Shown here: positions 1 to 9,563 of the stretch, in pieces | Layout: every line of letters begins with the position of its first letter | Numbering within the stretch: the stretch's first letter is position 1 | Source of the DNA: Flavihumibacter sp. UBA7668 | Lineage (GTDB): Bacteria; Bacteroidota; Bacteroidia; Chitinophagales; Chitinophagaceae | DNA: 64,000 nucleotides | Direction of reading: 5' to 3' | NCBI RefSeq assembly: GCF_002483205.1 | Contig: NZ_DLHM01000003.1 | Coordinates: 434,001 to 498,000, forward strand | Translations under genes and position numbers: made by a program | The notes under the pieces: generated by a model | The model's database searches: none | What the model was told of the DNA's origin: nothing | Seen by the model: the letters and a program-made list of their open reading frames with translations, nothing else

Positions 1-2948
1 GAGAATGCATTTTCCATGATTGTAAGCGCAGAAGCAGTGTCCTCCGGATGAATAAACGATAAGATGGGATTGGATAAAACAAAGGACTCTTCAAATCCAA
101 ATAAATCTATAAATGCAGGATTCACTTTCCTGAAAAAACCATTTGAACTGGCTATACATAATGGATCAGGACAATGAGTAAAAAACAGGCTGAGTTCCAG
201 TTCACTTTTCTTTGTTTTGATATCAATTCCCATCTTGGATCCCAATGCAGCACAGAATTCCAAGAGATCTTCATCTGCTTCCTGTTTCGAATCATAGAAA
301 TACTGAAGTAATGTAATGGATTTACCCTGGTATGGAACAGGTATTATAAGTGAACAGGCGGCCTTCTCCGGCAATTCCTTCAGATGGTAGGCCGGTTCGG
401 ACCTTCTCCAGTATTCGGCAAGATAATGCTGCGACAGATACACTTCATCCCGTGTAGAATCCAGCCATTCCTGCTTATTCCCTTCGGAATCCCAGGTTGC
501 TGAACGAATTAGTTTCAATTGTCCTTCATTCAACATCCAGGCCTGACCAACAGCTGCATGCAGAAAATTCCCAAGTAAGGCAAGTACTTCCTGAAGAGCC
601 TGTTTGATATCTTCACTCACCAGCACCTTGGCAGTTATTGCTGCCGCCAGCCGGTCTTCCAGTTGTTTCTTATAAAGGGTGGTAACATCTCTTGAAATAC
701 CAACCAATCCAACTACTTCCCCTGCATCATTCTTTAGTGGCACTTTTGTTGTTAACCCATAGCGGATACCACCGTCTGGCAGGTATAATTTTTCTTCTTT
801 ATTAAATAAAGGATTTCCTGATTCGAATACCCATTCATCATCCTCTTTAAAGGAGCTGGATTTCTCCTGCCCAAGCAGTTCATCAACTGTACGATTCAGC
901 ATCTGCTCCTCCGAATCCATTCCATACAAATCAATCTGAGCTTTATTACAAACTAAATGCCGCCCCTCCCTGTCTTTAACGAAAACATAATCCGGGATAT
1001 TATCAATGATGGCCCGCATCGTATTCCGTTCTTCCTTCAGAATACGCTCAGCTTCTTTAATTGAACTGATATCCTGCAAAGCTCCAATCATTCGTATGGC
1101 CTTACCTTTTCCATCTCGTATCATAAAGCCTTTATCCAGCACGAATGCATACTCGTTGTTGTTTTTCATAAAGCGATACTCACTCATCCAGGTATACACA
1201 TCCGGATCAGCCAGACTTTCATTGAGGTGTTTCACAACTGCAGACCGATCGTCGGGATGAACCAGTAATTCCCAACGGGCAGGATCAACCGAATTATCCC
1301 CCAGTTCATAACCAAAAATGGAACTGAATCCGCTTCCCCAATATAGGGAGTCCTGTTTGAGATCCCAATCCCAGATAGCATCCGAAGTTGCTTTATTCAC
1401 GAGCTCCAACCGCTCATTGGAAATACGAAATTCTTCTGTACGTTTAACTTCATCAGAAATATCTTGCGAAGTGCCCTTGAATTTCCAGGGCTGGCCGGTA
1501 TTGTCTTTCACCAGTCCCCCCCGTTCATGAATATGTTTGATAGTTCCATCCGGCAGCAGGATCCTGTGAATGGCATCAAGTGTTATTCCTTCCTGAATGG
1601 ATTGTTGATTCAAGGTTTTAAATTCGGAAAGATCATCCGGATGTATGGTGGAATAAAAATAATCGAGATCTGGTTTTATTTCAGGTGACAATCCCCATAT
1701 GGAATAAGTTTCCTCACTCCAAAACACTTCATTTTTATTCAAATCCACTTCCCAATAGCCAAGGCGAGCTATTTTTTGCGCTTCAGCGAGCATTTGATTG
1801 ATTCGAAGCAGCTCTTCCTGATAGATTTTTTTGCGAGTGGTTTCAGCGGCATAACATGCTACACCAATAATGGCGGAATCTTTTATAATGGGATTCATGC
1901 GTATGTTCAGCCACCGCTGCTGGTTTGAATACGGCAAGGAAATCTGCATTTCCTCATCCACCACTTCACCCCCCAATGCTTTTTCATAAAGCTTTGTCCA
2001 ATATTGAATGGCAGTTTCATCAAAAAAAGATGGAGGCAGCATGTCTTCACCAATCTTAAATTCCAATCCAAGGTAATTTTTGGAAACTTCCAAAAAGCGA
2101 CTATTTGCCGCCAGCAGGGTCAGGTCATTTCGTACACTCCAGATCAGATCAGTGGAAGAATTGATTAATGCTTCTTTATCTCTCCTTTCAAAATCCTTTT
2201 CTTCTTCTGTTTTTTTTCGATCCGTAATATCCCTGAAATTATCCACCACCCCCCGAATCACGGGGTCATTGAACATATTCTTGATATTGGCTTCAATCCA
2301 GCGCCATTGCCCGTTTTTATGTAATACTCTCGCTTCCTGTCCGCGCATAGACACTCCCGGCTTTTCCAGCATTTCCATCCAAACTGCCTGCACTTTAGGT
2401 TTATCTTCTTCATGGAGCAGCTCAAACAAATTCAATCCCAAACTTTCCTCTTCCGAGTATCCAAGAATTTGTTCAATGTTAGGAGAAATATAGGTAGCTG
2501 ACCCCATTTCATTTAAAATCACCACTGCGTCCATTCCATTTTCGACCAGGGTTTTGAATTTCCATTCTCTTTCCTGTTCTGCTGCAACTAACGGACTTCT
2601 GTCTTTTAACAACAACAAGATGACACCTGGTGTTTCCAACCGGATCAGTTCCATTTCGCCATGGTACACCTTGTTTTCCTTTTCAAAACGGTATAAGGGT
2701 ATGGTAAGAATAGGTCTGCTTTGATCAAGCAGTGGATAAAAATCTGCAAATTGTTTTAGGCAGTCCGGATTAAGCACTTCATCCAGATACATTCCAATAG
2801 TTATTACGCCATTTTTATAAAAAATAGAATTTGTCCGCGAGATTTCCAAAAGCCGGTGTTCCTGATCAATTACCAGATAATCGTGCCGTAAATGACGAAA
2901 TAAGGCTGTTTGAACCTGGGTTAATAAAGACGGTAAAGAAGAATTCAA
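1..2948 (-). CDS. Multi-PAS/GAF sensor protein, probably a histidine kinase (3' end outside window)
   Basis: An open minus-strand frame runs from 2948 to the left edge (about 982 codons). It has no nearby ATG start. A TAA lies four codons upstream of a TTG at 2948, so TTG is the likely initiator; the first in-frame ATG is about 45 codons further in. I read about seven PAS-like units of roughly 120 residues: 1-115, 125-245, 245-365, 375-495, 505-622, 635-755 and one starting near 930 that is cut by the edge. Typical motifs are YISPNIEQILGYSEEE, GYWEVDLNKNEVFWSEET, IHPDDLSEF, WRWIEANI and several DIT/DIS ends. A GAF-like segment lies near 765-925. There is no signal peptide or membrane segment in the part seen, so it looks cytoplasmic. 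The output domain is off-window; histidine kinase is inferred from the family architecture. Confidence 0.85.
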   Translation of the reverse strand, partial: MNSSLPSLLTQVQTALFRHLRHDYLVIDQEHRLLEISRTNSIFYKNGVITIGMYLDEVLNPDCLKQFADFYPLLDQSRPILTIPLYRFEKENKVYHGEMELIRLETPGVILLLLKDRSPLVAAEQEREWKFKTLVENGMDAVVILNEMGSATYISPNIEQILGYSEEESLGLNLFELLHEEDKPKVQAVWMEMLEKPGVSMRGQEARVLHKNGQWRWIEANIKNMFNDPVIRGVVDNFRDITDRKKTEEEKDFERRDKEALINSSTDLIWSVRNDLTLLAANSRFLEVSKNYLGLEFKIGEDMLPPSFFDETAIQYWTKLYEKALGGEVVDEEMQISLPYSNQQRWLNIRMNPIIKDSAIIGVACYAAETTRKKIYQEELLRINQMLAEAQKIARLGYWEVDLNKNEVFWSEETYSIWGLSPEIKPDLDYFYSTIHPDDLSEFKTLNQQSIQEGITLDAIHRILLPDGTIKHIHERGGLVKDNTGQPWKFKGTSQDISDEVKRTEEFRISNERLELVNKATSDAIWDWDLKQDSLYWGSGFSSIFGYELGDNSVDPARWELLVHPDDRSAVVKHLNESLADPDVYTWMSEYRFMKNNNEYAFVLDKGFMIRDGKGKAIRMIGALQDISSIKEAERILKEERNTMRAIIDNIPDYVFVKDREGRHLVCNKAQIDLYGMDSEEQMLNRTVDELLGQEKSSSFKEDDEWVFESGNPLFNKEEKLYLPDGGIRYGLTTKVPLKNDAGEVVGLVGISRDVTTLYKKQLEDRLAAAITAKVLVSEDIKQALQEVLALLGNFLHAAVGQAWMLNEGQLKLIRSATWDSEGNKQEWLDSTRDEVYLSQHYLAEYWRRSEPAYHLKELPEKAACSLIIPVPYQGKSITLLQYFYDSKQEADEDLLEFCAALGSKMGIDIKTKKSELELSLFFTHCPDPLCIASSNGFFRKVNPAFIDLFGFEESFVLSNPILSFIHPEDTASALTIMENAF

Positions 2949-3078
2949 GGTGGTTGGTTAATGAAATTCCGCAGAAAACTATGAATTCCTGCCTTATTCA
3001 CCTGTAGAAATTTCTCGAAATTTTTACTGCACAATAAAATAATGGCTTTGGGGTTATATAAATTGAAAAAATCCGTAT

Positions 3079-3285
3079 ATGAAAAGTTTCCGTACCCTGC
3101 TAATCGCAGCGATCCTGCATGTATTCCTTGTATGGGGAATCGCCCTGGCCTGCCTAACCTATTTTTCCTCCAAGCCTGCTGAAGTTCGCACCGGTTGGTA
3201 TTTTGCCGCCGCCTGCCTGATTTTGATGCATGCCGTATTAAGAGTGAAAAGAACTCGTTTACAAACCCGACTGGCCAGCTCCTAA
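3079..3285 (+). CDS. Small two-helix membrane protein, unknown function
   Basis: A 68-residue ORF with an ATG start. Two hydrophobic stretches (about residues 7-29 and 40-53) flank a short polar loop, and the tail is basic (RVKRTRLQTRLASS). This fits a small inner-membrane protein. I recognise no family. Its last 27 bases overlap, tail to tail, the end of the esterase gene on the other strand. It stands alone on the plus strand between the sensor gene and the esterase. It could be a chance ORF, but the hydrophobic pattern and in-frame ATG favour a real gene. Confidence 0.5.
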   Translation: MKSFRTLLIAAILHVFLVWGIALACLTYFSSKPAEVRTGWYFAAACLILMHAVLRVKRTRLQTRLASS

Positions 3286-3969
3286 TAAGGGCTGTATATA
3301 CAACCAGATTGCATTGGCCACCATTTGGTGGCCTTCTGCTGTTGGATGAATGCCATCTGCCAGATTCAGTCTGGGCTCCCCGCCAACTCCTTCCAGTAGG
3401 AAGGGAATGAGGGTAGCCTTGTTATTTTTTGCCAATTCAGGATAAATCGATTGAAAATCGCGTGCATAATCCGGGCCCATATTGGGAGGTACCATCATAC
3501 CTGCAATAATCAGTTTTACTTCCGGATTGGCAGCTTTCACCTTATCCAGAATACCCTGGAGATTTTTTCGGGTTTCCGCAACTGGAATCCCCCGTAAACC
3601 ATCGTTGGCACCCAGCTCCAAAACAAAAACATCCGGCTTCTGTTGCAGAATCCAGTCGATCCGGGTAAGTCCGCCTGCCGAGGTTTCTCCGCTTAATCCG
3701 GCATTGATCACTTCATACCCCAGGTTCAGGGAATCAATTTTCACCTGGGTCCGGGCAGGAAAAGCTTCTTCCGGATCCAACCCATATCCGGCAGTCAGAC
3801 TATTTCCAAAAAAAATAAGCTTTTTACGCTCATGCTGATTGATTTTGGTCGAATCGGAGGTGTTTTTTTGGGAACTATCGGTCGCATCCCCACAAGCCAC
3901 CCATCCCATCAGGGCCACCATTAATCCCATTATTCCCAACCTTACCATCTTTGCCTTGTTATGTGCCAT
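3259..3969 (-). CDS. tesA: Arylesterase/lysophospholipase, SGNH hydrolase (TesA-like)
   Basis: A 236-residue SGNH/GDSL hydrolase that cleaves ester or thioester bonds of lipids or aryl esters. Visible blocks are FGNSLTAGYG with nucleophile Ser57, NAGLSGET (Gly94 block), ELGANDGLRG with Asn122, and DGIHPTAEGH with Asp205 and His208. An N-terminal hydrophobic segment ends at Cys26 (WVACGD), an imperfect lipobox, so the enzyme is exported and perhaps lipid-anchored. It is divergent from the ybbA/ybbP-like exporter genes that begin 20 bases away, the same pairing as tesA-ybbA-ybbP in Escherichia coli. That conserved context supports the name. The substrate is not shown by the sequence. Confidence 0.88.
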   Translation of the reverse strand: MAHNKAKMVRLGIMGLMVALMGWVACGDATDSSQKNTSDSTKINQHERKKLIFFGNSLTAGYGLDPEEAFPARTQVKIDSLNLGYEVINAGLSGETSAGGLTRIDWILQQKPDVFVLELGANDGLRGIPVAETRKNLQGILDKVKAANPEVKLIIAGMMVPPNMGPDYARDFQSIYPELAKNNKATLIPFLLEGVGGEPRLNLADGIHPTAEGHQMVANAIWLYIQPLLGAGQSGL

Positions 3970-3989
3970 ATTAAAAGTTACTTTACCAA

Positions 3990-4706
3990 ATGAGTTTGAC
4001 TAGCATTCCAATACTTGAAGTGGTGCATCTTTCCAAGACTTATCAGTCGGCCAGCAGCCCCCTTCAGGTGCTACAAGATATTAGTTTTTCAATTCAACCC
4101 GGCGAAACAGTTTCCATTGTTGGTCCCTCCGGAAGCGGAAAAACCACCCTCCTCGGCTTATGTGCCGGGCTCGATCGTGCTACCCACGGCTATGTTGCCC
4201 TGAATGGCACCCGCCTACAGGACCAGTCTGAGGATGCCTTAGCCAGAATTCGAAATGAAAATATCGGTTTCGTGTTTCAGAATTTCCAGTTACTGCCCAC
4301 CCTTACCGCCATCGAAAATGTGATGGTGCCCATGGAACTGAAAAAAGAGAAAAATATCCGTTCCCGTGCTCTGGAATTACTCGATCAGGTGGGACTGGCC
4401 GATCGCTCGCACCACTACCCTTCTCAATTATCCGGGGGTGAACAACAGCGGGTATCCATCGCGCGTGCCTTTGCCAATCAGCCAAAAATTCTCTTTGCAG
4501 ATGAGCCCACCGGCAACCTGGATGCCGAAACCTCTGAAAAAATAGAGGCCCTGCTGTTTAACCTGAATAAAGCGGCAGCCACCACGCTGATAATGGTAAC
4601 CCATGACCTGGAACTGGCAGGCCGTACCAATCGGATAATAAAATTGAAAGGCGGCAAATTAATAGCCGATGAAATCAAAAAGGATCGGGAGGAACTGGTG
4701 CCATGA
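3990..4706 (+). CDS. ybbA: ABC transporter ATP-binding protein, YbbA/LolD type
   Basis: A 238-residue cytoplasmic ATPase that would power the FtsX-type permease encoded next. Walker A is GPSGSGKTT (residues 45-53), the Q-loop Gln is at 97, the signature is LSGGEQQR (147-154), Walker B is ILFADEP (167-173) with Glu172 as catalytic base, and the switch His is at 205 (VTHD). Length is normal for the MacB/LolD subfamily. The stop overlaps the permease start in ATGA, so the two are translationally coupled. LolD is the alternative name, but the 843-residue partner and the divergent tesA favour YbbA. Confidence 0.93.
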   Translation: MSLTSIPILEVVHLSKTYQSASSPLQVLQDISFSIQPGETVSIVGPSGSGKTTLLGLCAGLDRATHGYVALNGTRLQDQSEDALARIRNENIGFVFQNFQLLPTLTAIENVMVPMELKKEKNIRSRALELLDQVGLADRSHHYPSQLSGGEQQRVSIARAFANQPKILFADEPTGNLDAETSEKIEALLFNLNKAAATTLIMVTHDLELAGRTNRIIKLKGGKLIADEIKKDREELVP

Positions 4707-7234
4707 ACAGCCAATGGATCCTGCAAATGGCCTGGCGTGATAGCAGGCGGAATAAATCCAGACTTGTCCTCTTTATTTCGTCCATCATTTTGGGCATAGC
4801 TGCTCTCGTAGCAATATACGGACTCGGTTATACATTGGAGCGGGATATCGACCTGCAGGCAAAGACCCTGATCGGAGCCGATCTTGCACTGGATGCCAAC
4901 CAGCCTCCGGATCCAACCGTTCAGCATATACTGGATTCAATCGGTTCTATTTCAAAACAGGCAGCGGAAAATAATTTCGCCTCCATGATTTACTTCACCA
5001 AATCAGGAGGCACCCGTTTGGCACAGGTTAGAGCTGTAAGTAACGGATTTCCATTTTACGGTCAATTGGAAACCCGTCCGGCTAAGGCATTCTCAGGTTT
5101 TGCAAAACAAGAGGGGGCATTGGTGGAAAGAACGCTGCTTTTGCAATTTAATGCCCAACCCGGGGATTCGATCCGGGTGGGAGAAAAAACATTTCTGATA
5201 CTGGGAGAAATTCTACAATCCCCCGGCAAAACCGGCTTCTCAGCTGCGGTTGCTCCAGCTGTATGGATTCCGCTGGAAGCAATCGATGAAACCGGCTTAT
5301 TGCAAAAAGGCAGCAGAATCAACTATCTGTATTATTATAAATTTCCATCAGCATCCACCATCGACCTGCTAATTCCGAAAATCGAAAACAGGCTGGAAGA
5401 AGCCGGTTGGGATCTGGAAACCGTTGCTTCCCGCAAAGAAAGCACAGGCCGCTCTTTTCGGGACCTGAATGAATTTCTGCAGTTGGTAAGTTTTATTGCC
5501 CTTTTATTGGGCTGTATCGGAGTGGCCAGTGCCATACATATATATGTTCGGGAAAAAATCAGCTCAATTGCCATCCTGAAATGCCTGGGTGCTACTAACA
5601 GGCAGGCTTTTCTGATTTATCTGGTACAGATGCTGGCGATCGGGTTACTGGGAAGCATATTGGGAGCCTTACTTGGAACAGGCATTCAGTTTCTCTTGCC
5701 ACAGGTACTTAAAGATTTTCTTCCCATTGAAATTCATATGCAGGTATCCTGGAAAGCAATCGGACAGGGTATTCTGGTGGGAATATTAGTATCCCTGCTT
5801 TTTGCTCTCTGGCCTTTATTGGGTGTTCGAAAAGTTTCTCCACTGAATACCCTGAGAGTAACGGGCAGCAATAGCCGCTGGTGGCAGGATGCCTGGCGTT
5901 TATTGGTGGGCTTTGCCATCATCGCATTTATTTTTGGTTTCAGCTGGTTGCAGACAGGTACCATACGGTCTGCAACTGGTTTTACAATAGGGGTTATTCT
6001 TTCCTTTCTTTTGCTTTCCGGTGCCGCCTGGTTATTGATTTACCTGATTCGTCGTTATTTTCCCAATCAGCTGGCCTATGTATGGCGACAGGGATTTGCC
6101 AATCTGTTCCGGCCCAATAACCAAACGGTTATACTTGTTGTTGCCATCGGATTAGGTACCAGTTTTATCTGTTTATTGTTTTATATCCAGGAAGTATTAA
6201 CCAGTAAAGTACAGCGCGCAGGAAGCGATAACCAGCCGAACCTGGTGGTATTTGATATCCAGCCTTCTCAAAAGGAAGCACTTAACAAATTAACGGCCTC
6301 CTATAATTTGCCCATTATTCAGGATGTGCCCATTGTAACCATGCGACTTTCCTCTATTCGCGGGTATTCTGCAGCAGATCTCAAAGCAGATACCACCATT
6401 GATATTCCGCGCAGGGCTTTTGACGGAGAGATCAGGGCTACCTACCGGGATAGCCTTACAGAAGCTGAAACCATCCTGGAAGGCGAACTGCAGGACTCGG
6501 CTACCAACCTCAACGATATCCGCATTTCTATCGAAGAAGGTTATGCGAAACGATTAAAAGTTAAACCGGGTGATGAACTGGAATTCAATGTTCAGGGGGC
6601 TCCAATAAAAACAACTGTTGGAAGTTTACGTACGGTGGACTGGAACCGGGTGCAAACCAATTTCAGGGTAATCTTCCCCAAAGGCGTTTTGGAACAGGCC
6701 CCAAAATTCCATGTATTGGTCACAAGGGTACCCTCAGCTGAGTTTTCTGCCAAATATCAACGGGCACTGGTGGAAAATTTTCCAACCGTCTCAGTTATTG
6801 ACCTTAATCTGATTCTTAAAACAGTGGATGATATTCTTGGTAAAATCAGTTTTGTAATCCAGTTTATAGGTGGCTTTAGTATTGTCACAGGTATCATGGT
6901 TTTGATTGCCTCCATCCTGATCAGTAAATACCAGCGGATGCAGGAAACGGTATTACTGCGAACTATCGGCGCTACCAGCCGGCAGGTTTTTGCTATTACT
7001 GCGTTGGAATATTTTTTTCTGGGATCACTCGCAGCCATAACCGGTATTGGATTGGCATTGATTGGTGGCTTATTATTGGCAAAATTCAGTTTCGATACTG
7101 GTTTCAATCCGCCTTTGCTGGCAACCGGATTGATCTTTCTTTCCATCACGGGCTTGACCGTGCTAATTGGTTTATTCAACAGCCGCTCTGTTTTGAAAGC
7201 TCCTCCACTTTCGATTTTGAATAGTGGAAGATAG
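4703..7234 (+). CDS. ybbP: FtsX-family ABC permease, YbbP type
   Basis: An 843-residue inner-membrane permease that pairs with the preceding ATPase. It has an N-terminal helix (about 19-42), a large extracytoplasmic domain (about 45-250), a first FtsX module with helices near 260-385, a central helix group near 400-500, a second soluble domain (about 505-710) and a last FtsX module with three helices (about 720-835). The double FtsX layout with ten helices is typical of YbbP, which is longer than MacB or LolC. It overlaps the ATPase gene by 4 bases. The cargo is unknown; together with the divergent lipase-like tesA a lipid-related export role is plausible (inference). Confidence 0.9.
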   Translation: MNSQWILQMAWRDSRRNKSRLVLFISSIILGIAALVAIYGLGYTLERDIDLQAKTLIGADLALDANQPPDPTVQHILDSIGSISKQAAENNFASMIYFTKSGGTRLAQVRAVSNGFPFYGQLETRPAKAFSGFAKQEGALVERTLLLQFNAQPGDSIRVGEKTFLILGEILQSPGKTGFSAAVAPAVWIPLEAIDETGLLQKGSRINYLYYYKFPSASTIDLLIPKIENRLEEAGWDLETVASRKESTGRSFRDLNEFLQLVSFIALLLGCIGVASAIHIYVREKISSIAILKCLGATNRQAFLIYLVQMLAIGLLGSILGALLGTGIQFLLPQVLKDFLPIEIHMQVSWKAIGQGILVGILVSLLFALWPLLGVRKVSPLNTLRVTGSNSRWWQDAWRLLVGFAIIAFIFGFSWLQTGTIRSATGFTIGVILSFLLLSGAAWLLIYLIRRYFPNQLAYVWRQGFANLFRPNNQTVILVVAIGLGTSFICLLFYIQEVLTSKVQRAGSDNQPNLVVFDIQPSQKEALNKLTASYNLPIIQDVPIVTMRLSSIRGYSAADLKADTTIDIPRRAFDGEIRATYRDSLTEAETILEGELQDSATNLNDIRISIEEGYAKRLKVKPGDELEFNVQGAPIKTTVGSLRTVDWNRVQTNFRVIFPKGVLEQAPKFHVLVTRVPSAEFSAKYQRALVENFPTVSVIDLNLILKTVDDILGKISFVIQFIGGFSIVTGIMVLIASILISKYQRMQETVLLRTIGATSRQVFAITALEYFFLGSLAAITGIGLALIGGLLLAKFSFDTGFNPPLLATGLIFLSITGLTVLIGLFNSRSVLKAPPLSILNSGR

Positions 7235-7271
7235 CGGCAGGCTTTGTAGTATCTTGCAGAAAAACCGGGGG

Positions 7272-8312
7272 ATGTCGAAGGAAGTTATCGTTATAAAATT
7301 GGGTACCGCAGTCATAAGTAAGGGCGATGGAACCATAGATACAGCAATCATTAAAAAAGTGGCTGCTGAAATTGCAGCATTAAGTAAACGCTATCATATT
7401 GTACTGGTATCAAGCGGTGCAGTGGGCAGTGGAAAAAAATACCTGAAAGATTATAAGGGAAGTTTATTGGAGCGAAAGGCGGCAGCTGCAGTGGGTAACC
7501 CTATCCTTATTCAGCTTTACCATAAATATTTTCAACAACATAAGATAAATGTTGCACAGGCCCTTTGCGAACGGGTGCATTTTTCCAACCGGATTCAGTT
7601 TCTGCAATTGCGCCAGACATTCACCACTTTTTGGGAAAACAATATAGTACCCATCGTTAATGAAAACGACCTGGTGAGCAATGTGGAAATAAAATTTTCT
7701 GATAATGATGAATTGGCAACCCTCATAGCAATCGGCTTTGATGCCAGTCACCTGATTCTGTGTACTTCCACCGGCGGAGTATTGGATGATCAGAAAAAAA
7801 TCATACCACTGATTGAAAAAGTGGATGGATCCGTTTTAAAATATGTTACAAAAGACAAAAGCGGTCCGGGACTGGGCGGGATGTTGTCCAAATTAACCTT
7901 TACCAGACTGGCTTCTTCACTTGGAATTGAAGTGGTGATAGGTGGCTTGAAAGGGGATCAGCCCTTAAAAGCTGCCCTTGCCAAGAAAAACGGCACCTGT
8001 TTTCTGGCAAGAAAATCGAACCTTCGAGCCAGGCAAAAATGGCTGGCCAGCGGATCAATAACCCTGGGCACGCTGCATGTCGACAAAGGGGCAGCAAAAG
8101 CATTATTGAATCGCAAAAGCCTGTTGACGATTGGCATTTCCAAAGTGGAAGGGAAATTCCTGGAGGGTGAAGTGATCCAGTTAATGGATGAAGACAATAC
8201 CATTCTCGGAGTAGCCAAAGCCAGACTGGATGCAGCTGCCATCATCGCTCAACTTAAACTGAAAAATGTGGTGGCAGCCCATGCCGACGATATTGTACTA
8301 TTCAACGACTAA
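7272..8312 (+). CDS. proB: Glutamate 5-kinase
   Basis: This enzyme phosphorylates glutamate with ATP, the first step of proline synthesis. The protein has 346 residues when started at the ATG at 7272 (MSKEVIVIKLGTAV), which sits just after GGGG. An upstream ATG at 7224 would overlap the permease gene and add 16 unconserved residues, so I rejected it. The amino acid kinase domain shows IKLGTAVIS, SSGAVGSG, NENDLVS and GPGLGGMLSKL. A C-terminal PUA-like region follows (about 265-346, with KGAAKALLNRKSLL and VEGKFLEGEVI). proA follows after 2 bases, forming a proBA operon. Confidence 0.95.
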   Translation: MSKEVIVIKLGTAVISKGDGTIDTAIIKKVAAEIAALSKRYHIVLVSSGAVGSGKKYLKDYKGSLLERKAAAAVGNPILIQLYHKYFQQHKINVAQALCERVHFSNRIQFLQLRQTFTTFWENNIVPIVNENDLVSNVEIKFSDNDELATLIAIGFDASHLILCTSTGGVLDDQKKIIPLIEKVDGSVLKYVTKDKSGPGLGGMLSKLTFTRLASSLGIEVVIGGLKGDQPLKAALAKKNGTCFLARKSNLRARQKWLASGSITLGTLHVDKGAAKALLNRKSLLTIGISKVEGKFLEGEVIQLMDEDNTILGVAKARLDAAAIIAQLKLKNVVAAHADDIVLFND

Positions 8313-8314
8313 TC

Positions 8315-9559
8315 ATGAAATCAATCGAATCTTCGTTAATAAAAACCCATAAAGCGGCAAAATCACTGCAATCCCTTTCCAATAAACTGCTGCAGAAAGT
8401 CCTGCTTGATATGGCAACAGCACTTGAAGAAAAACAATCCCTCTTATTAAAAGCCAATGCCCGCGATCTGGCCAAACAAGCACCCGACAATCCAAGAAAT
8501 GACCGTTTGCTACTGAATGAACAACGGATTCGATCCATTGCCGCGAGTATGCGAAAAGTGGCAAAACTTCCTGATCCAACCGGACAGTTATTGGCAGAAA
8601 GAACCCTTCCCAATGGAATTCAATTAAAGAAGATCTCCGTTCCCCTGGGTGTGGTGGGTGCAATTTATGAATCCAGGCCTAATGTTACTTTTGATATTGC
8701 ATCGCTTTGTTTACGAAGCCGGAATGCTGCCGTTTTAAAAGGCAGCAGCGAAGCGGCAGAAACCAATCTTGCAGCAGTTAAAATTATACATGGCGTGCTG
8801 AAAGCCCATGATTTACCAACTGCTCTTGTAACCCTTCTTCCTCCGGATCGTGAAGTGGTGCAGGAACTTTTTACCGCTACCAAATACATCGATGTACTGA
8901 TTCCAAGAGGATCTGATCAGCTGATTCAATTTGTACGGACGAACAGCAGGGTTCCGGTCATAGAAACCGGTGCAGGTGTATGTCATGTTTATATCGAGAA
9001 AAAAGCAAACCTGAAAAAAGCCATCGACATAATTGTAAATGCTAAAACCTCCCGTCCGTCTGTATGTAATGCGGCAGATACCATATTGATTGATGCAATC
9101 ATTGCACCGAAACTGCTGAAGGATTTGCAGGCACCTTTTGCTTCATTTGAAGTGGAAATTTTTGCAGACCCCGGCTCCTATCGTCTGCTAAAAGGGTATC
9201 CCTATTTACGCAAAGCATCCAGGGCTGATTTTGGTCGTGAATTTCTAAGTATGAAATGTGCCATCAAATTAGTTTCCGGAATAGAAGAAGCACTGGGGCA
9301 TATCGACACCTATTCCACCAAACATTCAGAGGCCATTGTATCTGAAGACAAAAAACAATGTGAACGCTTTATTCGTGAAGTGGATGCTGCAGCAGTGTAC
9401 ACCAATGCATCTACCCGGTTTACTGATGGAGAGGAGTTTGGCTTGGGTGCAGAGATTGGTATATCCACACAAAAATTGCATGCACGCGGACCATTTGCGC
9501 TGGAAAAACTGGTAACTGAAAAATGGATTCTCGAAGGGGATGGACAAATCAGGAAATAA
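8315..9559 (+). CDS. proA: Glutamate-5-semialdehyde dehydrogenase (gamma-glutamyl phosphate reductase)
   Basis: A 414-residue cytoplasmic enzyme that reduces gamma-glutamyl phosphate with NADPH to glutamate semialdehyde, the second step of proline synthesis. Recognisable blocks are PLGVVGAIYESRPNVT, KGSSEAAETN, VPVIETGAGVCHVYI, the catalytic cysteine region SRPSVCNAADT (Cys251), IDTYSTKHSEAIV and DGEEFGLGAEIGIST near the C terminus. Length matches the family. It lies 2 bases after proB and ends 4 bases before a convergent gene, so transcription must stop in a very short space. Confidence 0.96.
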   Translation: MKSIESSLIKTHKAAKSLQSLSNKLLQKVLLDMATALEEKQSLLLKANARDLAKQAPDNPRNDRLLLNEQRIRSIAASMRKVAKLPDPTGQLLAERTLPNGIQLKKISVPLGVVGAIYESRPNVTFDIASLCLRSRNAAVLKGSSEAAETNLAAVKIIHGVLKAHDLPTALVTLLPPDREVVQELFTATKYIDVLIPRGSDQLIQFVRTNSRVPVIETGAGVCHVYIEKKANLKKAIDIIVNAKTSRPSVCNAADTILIDAIIAPKLLKDLQAPFASFEVEIFADPGSYRLLKGYPYLRKASRADFGREFLSMKCAIKLVSGIEEALGHIDTYSTKHSEAIVSEDKKQCERFIREVDAAAVYTNASTRFTDGEEFGLGAEIGISTQKLHARGPFALEKLVTEKWILEGDGQIRK

Positions 9560-9563
9560 TACT

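Noticed and set aside
7224..7271. Upstream ATG for the glutamate kinase
   Set aside because: It adds 16 residues without family similarity and overlaps the permease gene. The ATG at 7272 starts exactly at the conserved kinase N terminus.
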